Shown here piece after piece: positions 50,582 to 58,613 of a DNA stretch of 64,000 nt (position 1 is its first letter; each line of letters begins with the position of its first letter). Below the pieces are notes generated by a model, which was not told the origin of the DNA, did no database searches, and saw only the letters and a list, made by a program, of their open reading frames with translations. Origin of the DNA: Streptococcus mitis (GTDB lineage: Bacteria; Bacillota; Bacilli; Lactobacillales; Streptococcaceae); assembly GCF_002096845.1 (NCBI RefSeq), contig NZ_NCVK01000059.1, positions 1 through 64,000 of the forward strand, given 5' to 3'. Made by a program: the position numbers and the translations under genes.

Positions 50582-52285
50582 TTATTTTTTACCTGACTTG
50601 TCCATATTCCAGAAGTCTGTCACGGCTCCGCGTGAAGCAGATGATACGATATGGGCATATTTACCGAGGACACCACGGCTGTAAAGTGGTGGCAAGGTTG
50701 TTTCTGCCTTGCGTTTTTTAAGTTCTTCTTCCGATACAGCCATAGAAATTTCTTTGGTATCTTGGTCAACTGTAACGATATCGCCTGTACGAAGATAGGC
50801 AATCGGTCCACCATCCTGAGCTTCAGGGGCGATATGTCCAACAACCAGACCATAAGTACCACCAGAGAAACGCCCATCCGTCAAGAGGGCAACCTTGTCT
50901 CCTTGACCTTTACCAACGATCATTGATGAAAGTGACAGCATCTCAGGCATACCAGGACCACCCTTAGGCCCCACGAAACGAACAACGACTACATCGCCAT
51001 CAACGATTTCATCTGTCAGAACAGCCTGAATAGCATCTTCTTCTGAATCAAAGACCTTAGCTGGCCCAACGTGACGACGAACTTTAACACCTGATACCTT
51101 GGCAACCGCACCGTCAGGAGCAAGGTTCCCGTTCAAGATGATAAGCGGACCATCCGCACGTTTTGGATTTTCAAGTGGCATAATGACTTTTTGACCTGGT
51201 GTAAGGTCTGCAAAGTCAGCCAAGTTCTCAGCGACAGTCTTACCAGTACATGTGATACGGTCTCCGTGAAGGAAGCCATTCGCCAAGAGATATTTCATAA
51301 CCGCAGGCACACCACCGACTTCGTAGAGATCTTGGAAGACATACTGTCCAGATGGTTTCAAGTCGGCCAAGTGAGGCACGCGCTCTTGGATCGTATTGAA
51401 GTCCTCAAGTGACAAATCAACATTAGCCGCATGGGCAATGGCAAGCAAGTGAAGAGTGGCATTTGTAGAACCACCGAGAGCCATGGTTACAGTAATGGCA
51501 TCTTCAAAGGCTTCACGAGTCAAGATATCTGACGGTTTGAGACCAAGTTCCAGCATCTTAACAACAGCACGTCCTGCTGCTTCAATGTCTTCTTTCTTGT
51601 CAGCTGATTCAGCTGGGTGAGATGAAGACCCTGGCAAACTCATACCGAGAACTTCGATAGCAGTCGCCATGGTATTAGCTGTATACATACCACCACAGCC
51701 ACCAGGGCCAGGGCAGGCATTACATTCAAGACGTTTCACGTCCTCAGCCGTCATGTCACCGTGGTTCCATTTTCCGATTCCCTCAAAAACAGAAACCAAG
51801 TCAATGTCTTTGCCATCAAGATTTCCAGGTGCAATAGTACCACCATAGGCGAAAATAGCTGGAATATCCATATTGGCAATAGCAATCATAGAACCAGGCA
51901 TGTTCTTGTCACAGCCACCGATAGCGACGAAGGCATCGACGTTGTGACCACCCATAGCCGCCTCAATAGAGTCCGCAATGATATCACGAGATGTCAAAGA
52001 GAAACGCATACCAGGCGTTCCCATGGCAATCCCGTCCGCTACAGTGATAGTCCCAAACTGCACAGGCCAAGCACCTGCAGATTTGACACCTTCTTTGGCT
52101 AATTTCCCAAAATCATGCAAGTGAATGTTACATGGTGTATTTTCCGCCCAAGTCGAAATCACTCCCACAATCGGTGTTTCAAAGTCCTTATCTGTCATAC
52201 CAGTCGCACGGAGCATGGCACGGTTTGGCGATTTTACCATGCTGTCATAAATGCTGCTGCGGTGACGTTTATCTAATTCAGTCAT
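50582..52285 (-). CDS. ilvD: dihydroxy-acid dehydratase
   Basis: 567-aa Fe-S dehydratase of isoleucine/valine biosynthesis. Cluster-binding cysteines are visible in [10 protein letters not shown] and [14 protein letters not shown]. Catalytic C-terminal segment LTDGRFSGG. Strong GGGAGGGA ribosome site. Confidence 0.95.
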   Translation of the reverse strand: MTELDKRHRSSIYDSMVKSPNRAMLRATGMTDKDFETPIVGVISTWAENTPCNIHLHDFGKLAKEGVKSAGAWPVQFGTITVADGIAMGTPGMRFSLTSRDIIADSIEAAMGGHNVDAFVAIGGCDKNMPGSMIAIANMDIPAIFAYGGTIAPGNLDGKDIDLVSVFEGIGKWNHGDMTAEDVKRLECNACPGPGGCGGMYTANTMATAIEVLGMSLPGSSSHPAESADKKEDIEAAGRAVVKMLELGLKPSDILTREAFEDAITVTMALGGSTNATLHLLAIAHAANVDLSLEDFNTIQERVPHLADLKPSGQYVFQDLYEVGGVPAVMKYLLANGFLHGDRITCTGKTVAENLADFADLTPGQKVIMPLENPKRADGPLIILNGNLAPDGAVAKVSGVKVRRHVGPAKVFDSEEDAIQAVLTDEIVDGDVVVVRFVGPKGGPGMPEMLSLSSMIVGKGQGDKVALLTDGRFSGGTYGLVVGHIAPEAQDGGPIAYLRTGDIVTVDQDTKEISMAVSEEELKKRKAETTLPPLYSRGVLGKYAHIVSSASRGAVTDFWNMDKSGKK

Positions 52286-52430
52286 TTGTTCCCTCCCATT
52301 TCAGTTTTTACTATTATAGCACATTTTTAAGGCAATGAACAGAAGAAAATTCTTGAATTTTCAGAAAATTTCGATTAATTCGGTTAATGACCTTCTAATT
52401 TTTTCATCTTTTTTTGTCAAGTAACTTTAC

Positions 52431-52459
52431 TTTACAAACAAAATGTGTTATCCTAGTAT
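52431..52459 (+). promoter_or_regulatory. rpmF-rpmG promoter
   Basis: -35 TTTACA (52431-52436), 17-bp spacer, -10 TAGTAT (52454-52459), about 57 nt before the rpmF ATG. Confidence 0.6.
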
Positions 52460-52515
52460 GGTTGATGAAAATCAGTAGATTGAATCGAATATAAATACCT
52501 AAAGGAGAAATCAAA

Positions 52516-52698
52516 ATGGCAGTACCTGCACGTCGCACTTCAAAAGCGAAGAAAAACAAACGTCGTACACACTACAAAGTAACAGCTCCATCTGTAAACT
52601 TTGACGAAACTACTGGAGATTACTCACGTTCTCACCGTGTATCACTTAAAGGATACTACAAAGGACGTAAAATCGCTAAAGCTGCAGCAGCTGAATAA
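52516..52698 (+). CDS. rpmF: 50S ribosomal protein L32
   Basis: 60-aa L32, strongly basic N terminus ([18 protein letters not shown]). It lacks the CxxC zinc ribbon, so it is a zinc-independent version. AAAGGAG ribosome site. First of the rpmF-rpmG pair. Confidence 0.96.
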   Translation: MAVPARRTSKAKKNKRRTHYKVTAPSVNFDETTGDYSRSHRVSLKGYYKGRKIAKAAAAE

Positions 52699-52713
52699 TA
52701 GAAGGGAGATACC

Positions 52714-52863
52714 ATGCGCGTAAATATTACACTTGAACACAAAGAATCTGGTGAACGCTTGTACCTTACTTCTAAAAACAAACGTAACACTCCAGACCGT
52801 CTTCAATTGAAGAAATACTCACCAAAACTTCGCAAACACGTTGTGTTTACAGAGGTGAAATAG
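52714..52863 (+). CDS. rpmG: 50S ribosomal protein L33
   Basis: 49-aa L33 ([19 protein letters not shown]... ending FTEVK), also without cysteines. Its GAAGGGAG ribosome site lies after the rpmF stop. The 3' end of rpmG is a known insertion site for streptococcal mobile elements, and here the stop codon is followed at once by a TCACTAC repeat array. Confidence 0.95.
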
Positions 52864-52867
52864 GGAT

Positions 52868-52976
52868 TCACTACATGTCAATAGACGTGAGGAACCTTGA
52901 TTTTAAGCGAATTTTGAAATTTTAAATTTCACTACATTGCAATAAAAATCAACCGAATCACTACCTTTTTCACTAC
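52868..52976. repeat. TCACTAC repeat array after rpmG
   Basis: Four copies of TCACTAC at 52868, 52929, 52958 and 52970 (the last two within CACTACCTTTTTCACTACC). Spaced direct repeats of this size next to a gene end look like arm-type binding sites of a tyrosine recombinase. They differ from the TTGACCAAA repeats beside the integrase of the present element. Confidence 0.55.
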
Positions 52977-53022
52977 CTTTTTTTGAAATAAAAATATTGA
53001 TTCGGACAATTAAAAACAAGAG

Positions 53023-53050
53023 GAACTCCAATGTACGTTGGGGTTCTTTT
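53023..53050 (+). terminator. rpmFG terminator
   Basis: GAACTCCAA (53023-53031) pairs with TTGGGGTTC (53038-53046) with one T-G pair, followed by a T-run. Confidence 0.75.
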
Positions 53051-53134
53051 TCTGTATATATTTCAAATAACGCTTCTATTCATTCTCAAAAATGGTTTAA
53101 ATAGCGTAGTCTTTTAAACTAATTTTGTGAATCC

Positions 53135-53172
53135 AAAAAATCTTCCTATCATTTACAATAAGAAGATTTTTT
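53135..53172. terminator. terminator of the surface-protein gene
   Basis: 11-bp arms AAAAAATCTTC/GAAGATTTTTT, symmetrical, so active in both directions. Eight bases past the surface-protein stop. Confidence 0.8.
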
Positions 53173-53179
53173 TATTATT

Positions 53180-55855
53180 CTAATTCTTTCTACGTACTGT
53201 TACAAGTCCAAATGCTCCAAGAATTGCACCGAGTACCAACATTGCAACACTTGATGACTCTCCAGTATTTGGTAATGATTTTGCACGTTCTACTCGTGAA
53301 TATGTCACTTTTTCATCTGCACCCGCTTTAACAGCTGGAGCTGAATATGTTTGTTGTTTATCTTTCACAACAACATCTTCTTTAGCATCCAAAGCAACAT
53401 CTTTACCTGATTGTGAAGCTGTCTTTGTTTTATCAACAGTTTCTTCAGTATTTTCTGTAGGTAAAGTATTAGAATTTGAGTCTACAGCAACAACAGTTCC
53501 ATCTGGTAGAGTTGCAACTACATTATCTTTAGCTTTGTTTTCTAAGTCTAGCAACTTATCAAACTCTTCTTGGATTTCAGCTAATTTAGCTTGTTCAGCT
53601 TTCAATTTAGCTGTAACTGTGTCCAATTTATCTTGTGCCAATTTTGCAGTAGATTTTGCTTGAGTCAGTTTTGTTTCTAAATCAGCTACTTTTGCTTGCG
53701 CATCTGCAAGATTTTTATCTGCGTTTAGATATGCACTCAATTCAGTTGCAATTGCTTTCGCATCTGACACCAATTTGTCTTTTTCTTCATGTAGTTTAGC
53801 TTGTTCAGCTTGAAGAGCTTTCAACTTGTTTTCTTCTGCTTGCAATTTTGCTTGCGCACTTGTAAGAGCAGTTTCAGCATCTTTTTGAGCAGTTTTGGCT
53901 GTAGCTAGTTCATCTTCAGCTGTTTCAAGAGCAGTTTCTTTTTCTGCTTGGCTTCTTGAGAAGTTTTCAACAGCTTTTTCAGCGTTTGCTTTACGTTCTT
54001 GTGCATTTTTCAAAGCAAGGTTTGCCAATTGCAAGTTCTTTTCAGCAACTTCTGTTTGAAGTGGTGTTTCTGATTTGCTTGCCAATTCTTTTTCAGCGTC
54101 TGTTTTAGCTTCAAGTGCAGAAGCATATTTGCGTGAAGCTTCTGCCAATTCTGCTTTAGCATTTGTAAGAGCAGTTTGAGCTTGACTGTTTTGTTTTTGG
54201 GCTTCAGCTAGTTTTGCTTCAAGTTGGGCAAGGTCATTTGATTTAGAAACTGGAGTTCCTTCATTTGAAAATGCTGTAATCATGTAATAACGACCATTGA
54301 TATTAGCTACATCAATACCAACATATTTTGCAAAGTTTAGGTTTGCACGAAGGTGTCCCCATCTGTATCTTTCATTTGAAACAGCATTATCAAGATATGT
54401 TGTGAACATTAAAGTGTTATAGACGGCTTGTTTTAATTCATACATATTTGAAATATCAGAGTTCATGAAGGAAATGTTTTCAACAGCATTTGTTACGTGA
54501 CCATGAACAACTGGGTCTAATCCACGTTTTTCATATTTTTCAGCTTGTGTTGACGCTAAAGTGACAGCTTCTTTAGTTGTTGCTGTTTCTGATTTTACGT
54601 TAAATGAATTTTTAAATGCATTTCTGATTTGTTTCAATCCATTAACATAAAATTCTGAGATTTCAAGTTTTTGAGCTTCTGTCAAGTTATCAATATCAAC
54701 TGGACGATTTAGATCAGCATTGTCATATTTAACGTTAGCATTTGATTGTTTAACAATGTTAGCAGAAGCTTGTAGAATGACACGACGTAAATCTTTTTTA
54801 ATTGATTCATTTGTAGTTGCGTCATCTAATTTGACTAGCTGTGCGAATGTTACAACATTTGAAGACACACCAGCTGATTTCAATACATCTGCTGAAAATC
54901 CATTATACACATTTGATGGAATAGTGAATGTTGGATTTGGAATGTTCATTCCTTCAGATTTATTTAACTTAGCTTTTTTCACATCCAATTCAGTTTGCGC
55001 TTCTTTTTCTTTAGACGCTGTTGCATCTGCTTTTTCTTGGATAGATTCAACTTTATTTTGGTCTGCGTCCATCATTTCTTTAGCTAATTTCAAGGCATCA
55101 TTTTTGACATTCACATTGTTCTCAGCTTGTTTAATGGCTTCTGCGCGGTTGTTATCTGCTTTCTTAGCGGTTTCGACAGCTGTTGCTGCGCTTGAAATAT
55201 TGGCATTTGCTTGTTCAATATCTTTTTCAGCTTGGGCAAGTGAGGCTTTAGCTTCACCAAGTCCTGAACCATTTAGCGCGTCTTCAGCTGATTTTACATT
55301 CGCTTCTTTAGTGGTTACTGTTTTATCGGCTTCAGCTTTCTTACTTGTTGCGCTTGCAACGTTAGCTGTTTCAGTTGCTACAGTTTCAGTTTGAACTTTA
55401 ATGGCTTCAGTAGACGCTTCAGTTGCTTTTTGATTGGCTTCTTGAGCTTTTACATTGGCATCTTGTTTTGCTTTTGTAGCAGTGATATTTTCTTCTGTAG
55501 CATTGGCTTTAATAGCTTCAGCAGACTTCAAGTCCTCTTTAGCACTTGTCAAAGCAGTTTCAGTAGTTGTAACAGCTTGGTTAGCAGAAGTAGCTTCAGC
55601 TTTTGCTGTTTCACTTTCAGCTTCAACTTGTTTAACAGTAGATGCTTGAGCATCCAGAGCAGGCTTGACATCAGAAGATTTCTTCACTTCTGGTTTTGCA
55701 TCAGCTACAGGTTTAGAAACAAGAGCAGGTTCATTGACAGCAGTTGTATCAACTGCTGTTGTAGTAGTTGCTTCTTGAGCAAATGCAGTTCCACCAACAG
55801 ACGCAAGCGCAATAGCTGTTGAGGTTGTGAGGGTTTTAAAAGTATTTTTTGACAT
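53180..55855 (-). CDS. LPNTG-anchored coiled-coil surface protein, SEC10/PgrA surface-exclusion-like
   Basis: 891 aa, exported and sortase-anchored. N-terminal signal (about 1-26), a long Ala/Lys/Glu/Thr-rich coiled coil (about 60-300), a globular middle domain (about 305-540) with NNRHYRW-like CAP/SCP-type features (GHVTNAVENISF, YRWGHLRANLNF), a second coiled coil (545-790), a spacer, then LPNTG at 861-865 with a membrane helix and RRKN tail. This layout and the middle domain resemble SEC10/PgrA proteins that reduce entry of related plasmids or ICEs into cells that already carry them. It could instead be an adhesin. Carried as cargo at the left end of the IME, with its own promoter and a palindromic operator at the start site. 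Confidence 0.7.
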   Translation of the reverse strand: MSKNTFKTLTTSTAIALASVGGTAFAQEATTTTAVDTTAVNEPALVSKPVADAKPEVKKSSDVKPALDAQASTVKQVEAESETAKAEATSANQAVTTTETALTSAKEDLKSAEAIKANATEENITATKAKQDANVKAQEANQKATEASTEAIKVQTETVATETANVASATSKKAEADKTVTTKEANVKSAEDALNGSGLGEAKASLAQAEKDIEQANANISSAATAVETAKKADNNRAEAIKQAENNVNVKNDALKLAKEMMDADQNKVESIQEKADATASKEKEAQTELDVKKAKLNKSEGMNIPNPTFTIPSNVYNGFSADVLKSAGVSSNVVTFAQLVKLDDATTNESIKKDLRRVILQASANIVKQSNANVKYDNADLNRPVDIDNLTEAQKLEISEFYVNGLKQIRNAFKNSFNVKSETATTKEAVTLASTQAEKYEKRGLDPVVHGHVTNAVENISFMNSDISNMYELKQAVYNTLMFTTYLDNAVSNERYRWGHLRANLNFAKYVGIDVANINGRYYMITAFSNEGTPVSKSNDLAQLEAKLAEAQKQNSQAQTALTNAKAELAEASRKYASALEAKTDAEKELASKSETPLQTEVAEKNLQLANLALKNAQERKANAEKAVENFSRSQAEKETALETAEDELATAKTAQKDAETALTSAQAKLQAEENKLKALQAEQAKLHEEKDKLVSDAKAIATELSAYLNADKNLADAQAKVADLETKLTQAKSTAKLAQDKLDTVTAKLKAEQAKLAEIQEEFDKLLDLENKAKDNVVATLPDGTVVAVDSNSNTLPTENTEETVDKTKTASQSGKDVALDAKEDVVVKDKQQTYSAPAVKAGADEKVTYSRVERAKSLPNTGESSSVAMLVLGAILGAFGLVTVRRKN

Positions 55856-55877
55856 AACATCTCCAAAAATTCACATT

Positions 55878-55897
55878 AACAACTATATATAGTTGTT
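55878..55897. promoter_or_regulatory. palindromic operator of the surface-protein gene
   Basis: Perfect 20-bp palindrome AACAACTATATATAGTTGTT, located 9-10 bp after the -10 box, i.e. across the transcription start. It contains ACAACTAT and ATAGTTGT, which recur at 57603 and 57653 near the transfer genes. Confidence 0.7.
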
Positions 55898-55906
55898 TTT
55901 TCTTTA

Positions 55907-55935
55907 ATTATATCGCATTAAACCAACCTTGTAAA
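55907..55935 (-). promoter_or_regulatory. surface-protein gene promoter
   Basis: Minus strand -35 TTTACA (55930-55935), 17-bp spacer, consensus -10 TATAAT (55907-55912). The -35 is flanked by direct repeats of TTAAACCAA on plus (55918-55926, 55938-55946), 20 bp apart. Confidence 0.75.
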
Positions 55936-56006
55936 GTTTAAACCAATCTTTCAAGAACTAAAATATGTAGTAAAAAAACTGTAATATTAAGTTTGTGAGG
56001 TATTAC

Positions 56007-56336
56007 ATGAAGCAATCACTAAGAAAATATGTAGGAAAACGAATCCGCCTTTTAAGACTGAAAAAAGGTTTTACACAAGAACAAATTGAAGAACGAGCCG
56101 ACCTTGGAACAAATTATGTATATAAACTTGAACACTTAGAAACGAACATAACAATTAACACACTTGAAAAAGTTATGAATGCCCTTGAATGTGATATTTC
56201 ATCTTTCTTTGATATTACAAAAAAAGATGAAAATCCTGAGATTGTTGAATTAATTTCAAATATAAAAAATTTACCTGATAATAAACAAAAAGAAATAATT
56301 TCCGCATTTCATACGATTCTAAATCAAGTTAAATAA
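56007..56336 (+). CDS. XRE-family HTH regulator of the IME
   Basis: 109 aa. An N-terminal Cro/CI helix-turn-helix (about 8-65: RIRLLRLKKGFTQEQIEERADLGTNYVYKLEH) resembles SinR/ImmR-type repressors; the C-terminal tail is a short helix. The ATG at 56007 is preferred because GTGAGG at 55995-56000 serves as its ribosome site; a GTG start there would use that site as codons. It is divergent from the surface-protein gene and is a candidate for binding the 20-bp palindrome. Confidence 0.82.
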   Translation: MKQSLRKYVGKRIRLLRLKKGFTQEQIEERADLGTNYVYKLEHLETNITINTLEKVMNALECDISSFFDITKKDENPEIVELISNIKNLPDNKQKEIISAFHTILNQVK

Positions 56337-56398
56337 TATTTTAATTAATTTCAAAGCGCTATAATTGATGCAATAGCAACCTTATTGAATAACATAAA

Positions 56399-56431
56399 CA
56401 ACCGCTAAAAATTCTAGCGGTTGTTTTTTTT
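56399..56431 (+). terminator. terminator of the HTH gene
   Basis: CAACCGCTA/TAGCGGTTG followed by eight T, between the two convergent regulators. Confidence 0.85.
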
Positions 56432-57506
56432 ACATATCTAATTTTTTCAAATCTGCGCTCATTTGTTCAGTAGATATCATAGTTTCTTCTACTTTCTCTT
56501 CTGATTCTCTAAAATATTCTTCATCAAATTTTACAAAATCAAATCCATATTTGAATAAATTTTTGTTGTTCTTTCGATATCCTAAGCGTTCATCTTGTCT
56601 TCTCTGAATCTTATCTAAACCACTGACAAATTTTGAAACTTGTTCAAGTATCATTCTTTGTTCTTCATCCAAATAATGTTCTAATACCTGCCCCTTTTCT
56701 AGTACTACTTCATTCAAGGATTTCTTTTGTATAATACTTGTTCTATATTCTCTATAATCAGCATTCAAAAATAAATTTGAATGCTGATAAACCTGAATTC
56801 CTAAAGAATCTTCTGTTTTCTTGTTATCAAAAATAACTTCTTTATACACTCGCTCCGCAAAATCAATTATTCTATTATCTAATTTTTTCAAACAATAGTT
56901 TTCTTCTATAAAGAATTCTTTAAATAGTCTGTAAAATTTTTCTTCTACTTCTTTTTGATAAAGTCTTGAAATAACTTTAAATAAATTCTTATCAAAAATA
57001 TCAAATGGAACAATACCATCAGATAAATCCGCTTCAATTTCTTTCTTCGCTAATTCACTTGAAAATAGTACAGACTCTTTTAAAACTTCAAGCACATTCG
57101 ATTTCAATTGTTGCTCTCTATTTTTTCTGAAATCAGAAGCGCTAATAGATTCAAAAACAATTAAATAGAAAAGTGCTGGAAGCAATTTCTTCCAATTTTC
57201 TTCATCTCCCCACAGCAATTCAGAAACACTTAAATTCATGTTTTTAGCAAGTAATTCTAAAACATTTTCAGACAAATGAGTTCGACTATCTTTCATTAAT
57301 CGACTCATTTTTTGTTTAGCTGTATCTTTGTTTCCGCCGTAATATGCAAACATATCAGATACTTCTCCAATTCTTTCGTCATGCAAAAACATATACCAAT
57401 AATATTTTGGTCCTTTTTGCAATTGTTCATCTTTGAAGATTTTAACCTTTTCAGGTACTACATCAATCGTTGAACGTTTTATAAATTCAATAGTGTGTTT
57501 AAACAT
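56430..57506 (-). CDS. IME protein of unknown function with HTH-like N terminus
   Basis: 358 aa. Residues about 55-100 (TAKQKMSRLMKDSRTHLSE followed by NVLELLAKNMNLSVSELLWG) have the pattern of a Cro/CI helix-turn-helix. The remaining 250 residues are charged and helical without a recognisable domain. It is divergent from the transfer operon, and its promoter shares the ATACAAC motif. A regulator of transfer is the simplest reading; not established. Confidence 0.6.
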   Translation of the reverse strand: MFKHTIEFIKRSTIDVVPEKVKIFKDEQLQKGPKYYWYMFLHDERIGEVSDMFAYYGGNKDTAKQKMSRLMKDSRTHLSENVLELLAKNMNLSVSELLWGDEENWKKLLPALFYLIVFESISASDFRKNREQQLKSNVLEVLKESVLFSSELAKKEIEADLSDGIVPFDIFDKNLFKVISRLYQKEVEEKFYRLFKEFFIEENYCLKKLDNRIIDFAERVYKEVIFDNKKTEDSLGIQVYQHSNLFLNADYREYRTSIIQKKSLNEVVLEKGQVLEHYLDEEQRMILEQVSKFVSGLDKIQRRQDERLGYRKNNKNLFKYGFDFVKFDEEYFRESEEKVEETMISTEQMSADLKKLDM

Positions 57507-57539
57507 TTAATGTCCTTCTTTCATTTATTTTATAGTTAG

Positions 57540-57568
57540 AGTATAACACAAATAATTGTACAATACAA
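57540..57568 (-). promoter_or_regulatory. promoter of the 358-aa IME gene
   Basis: Minus strand -35 TTGTAT (57563-57568), 17-bp spacer, -10 TATACT (57540-57545). The -35 overlaps an ATACAAC motif copy. Confidence 0.65.
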
Positions 57569-57599
57569 CCAATTTGATTATTTATATTCGAGGTTTAAT

Positions 57600-57663
57600 C
57601 ATACAACTATTTTCTTCCTTTATATATACTGGTTTTATGTTTCGCAATTGAAATAGTTGTATG
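57600..57663. promoter_or_regulatory. operator region with ATACAACTAT inverted repeat
   Basis: CATACAACTATTTTC (57600-57614) and GAAATAGTTGTATG (57650-57663) form an interrupted inverted repeat with a 35-nt middle. Another AGTTGTATGA copy lies at 57777-57786 and an ATACAAC copy at 57563-57569. The half-site ACAACTAT is shared with the palindrome at 55878-55897. Confidence 0.65.
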
Positions 57664-57818
57664 AAATACAGCAATATTTCCATCTGTTTTATTTCAACGA
57701 AATACAATTAAATTTTTGCTACACTAGTCTTGTAATGATGAATCACTCAATTTCATTTCATGTCACATGATTAAAAAGTTGTATGAGAATGTTTTTAAAT
57801 GTCTGTTTTTTCTCTCAA

Positions 57819-57847
57819 TCGACAGTCAATTTTAATCATGATACACT
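57819..57847 (+). promoter_or_regulatory. transfer-operon promoter
   Basis: -35 TCGACA (57819-57824), 17-bp spacer, -10 TACACT (57842-57847). A CTAGCT-TTA-AGCTAG hairpin (57902-57916) then lies directly before the AGAGGA ribosome site of the first gene. Confidence 0.6.
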
Positions 57848-57931
57848 TGAAATGTAAATAAGAAGATTCAAATATTTACAAGAAAAATTCAACAGAAAGA
57901 ACTAGCTTTAAGCTAGCAGAGGAAAATTATT

Positions 57932-58363
57932 ATGGTTAATGCTAACCAAAATTTACTACAAAGTGGTTTGTTCGGAAACAAATCAAATCAATCAGAAGGT
58001 TCAATTGTAAATGACCGTCGCACTGCCCAAACCCTTACTAATATTTCAACTTGCGTTGCAGTCAGTGTTACAGAACCAAAACCATTTTTCCCAATCATAG
58101 GGTTCGAAAAAAATCAAAATGGTAAAAACGCCCCAGTTTTTTCTGACAAATCAATTGGTTATGAAGTATTTTTATCAATGCCCAAAGATGATGGAACAGT
58201 TAAATTGATTAGTCTTGTTGTCCCAACTTTAGAAATTGCGAACAAGATTCAGTTCAGACATTTGTATCAGTTAGTCAATCCACGTGGTCGCTATAAGTTC
58301 AAAAGTTTTGATGTTATTGAAGTTTGGGCTGAAGATATCAAAGAAGTTAGTTTAAAGTCGTGA
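57932..58363 (+). CDS. conserved IME protein at the head of the transfer operon
   Basis: 143 aa, beginning with a low-complexity Asn/Gln/Ser segment (1-30), then a compact domain. The C-terminal part (LVNPRGRYKFKSFDVIEVWAEDI) is faintly like the DUF961 proteins Orf22/Orf23 of Tn916, which stand at the same place before the FtsK gene. A relaxosome accessory role is possible; not established. Confidence 0.6.
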   Translation: MVNANQNLLQSGLFGNKSNQSEGSIVNDRRTAQTLTNISTCVAVSVTEPKPFFPIIGFEKNQNGKNAPVFSDKSIGYEVFLSMPKDDGTVKLISLVVPTLEIANKIQFRHLYQLVNPRGRYKFKSFDVIEVWAEDIKEVSLKS

Positions 58364-58373
58364 GGAAATAGAT

Positions 58374-58613
58374 ATGCAAGATATTTATAAAGAATTAGAT
58401 GATTTATCAGCTTTAGACTTGCCCATTGAACTACGAAAGATTTTATCAGCATACATTAATTCTGAAGTTGAAGGACGAGTTTCATCTTTCGTGAATTTGA
58501 GTTTAGTTTACTCAGATGGACGTTACACTGATTTTATTCGCTCGTATATGTATTTGGAATTCAAGCGCCGCAACATGTTAAATGAAATGAAAGAGATATG
58601 TAGGTATTTATGA
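58374..58613 (+). CDS. small IME protein
   Basis: 79 aa, acidic N terminus then helical, no recognised domain. AGGAAAT ribosome site region; overlaps the FtsK-like gene by 4 bp (ATGA), so it is translationally coupled. Function unknown. Confidence 0.6.
   Translation: MQDIYKELDDLSALDLPIELRKILSAYINSEVEGRVSSFVNLSLVYSDGRYTDFIRSYMYLEFKRRNMLNEMKEICRYL

Noticed and set aside
54720-55822. Long plus-strand ORFs opposite the surface-protein gene (224 and 143 codons)
   Set aside because: They are antisense shadows of the Ala/Thr/Lys-rich coiled-coil repeats and are Ser/Cys/Phe-rich without ribosome sites.
53180-55855. Surface protein as an antigen I/II-type adhesin
   Set aside because: It lacks the Ala-rich/V-region/Pro-rich order and the size (over 1500 aa) of that family; the central region fits SEC10/PgrA better.
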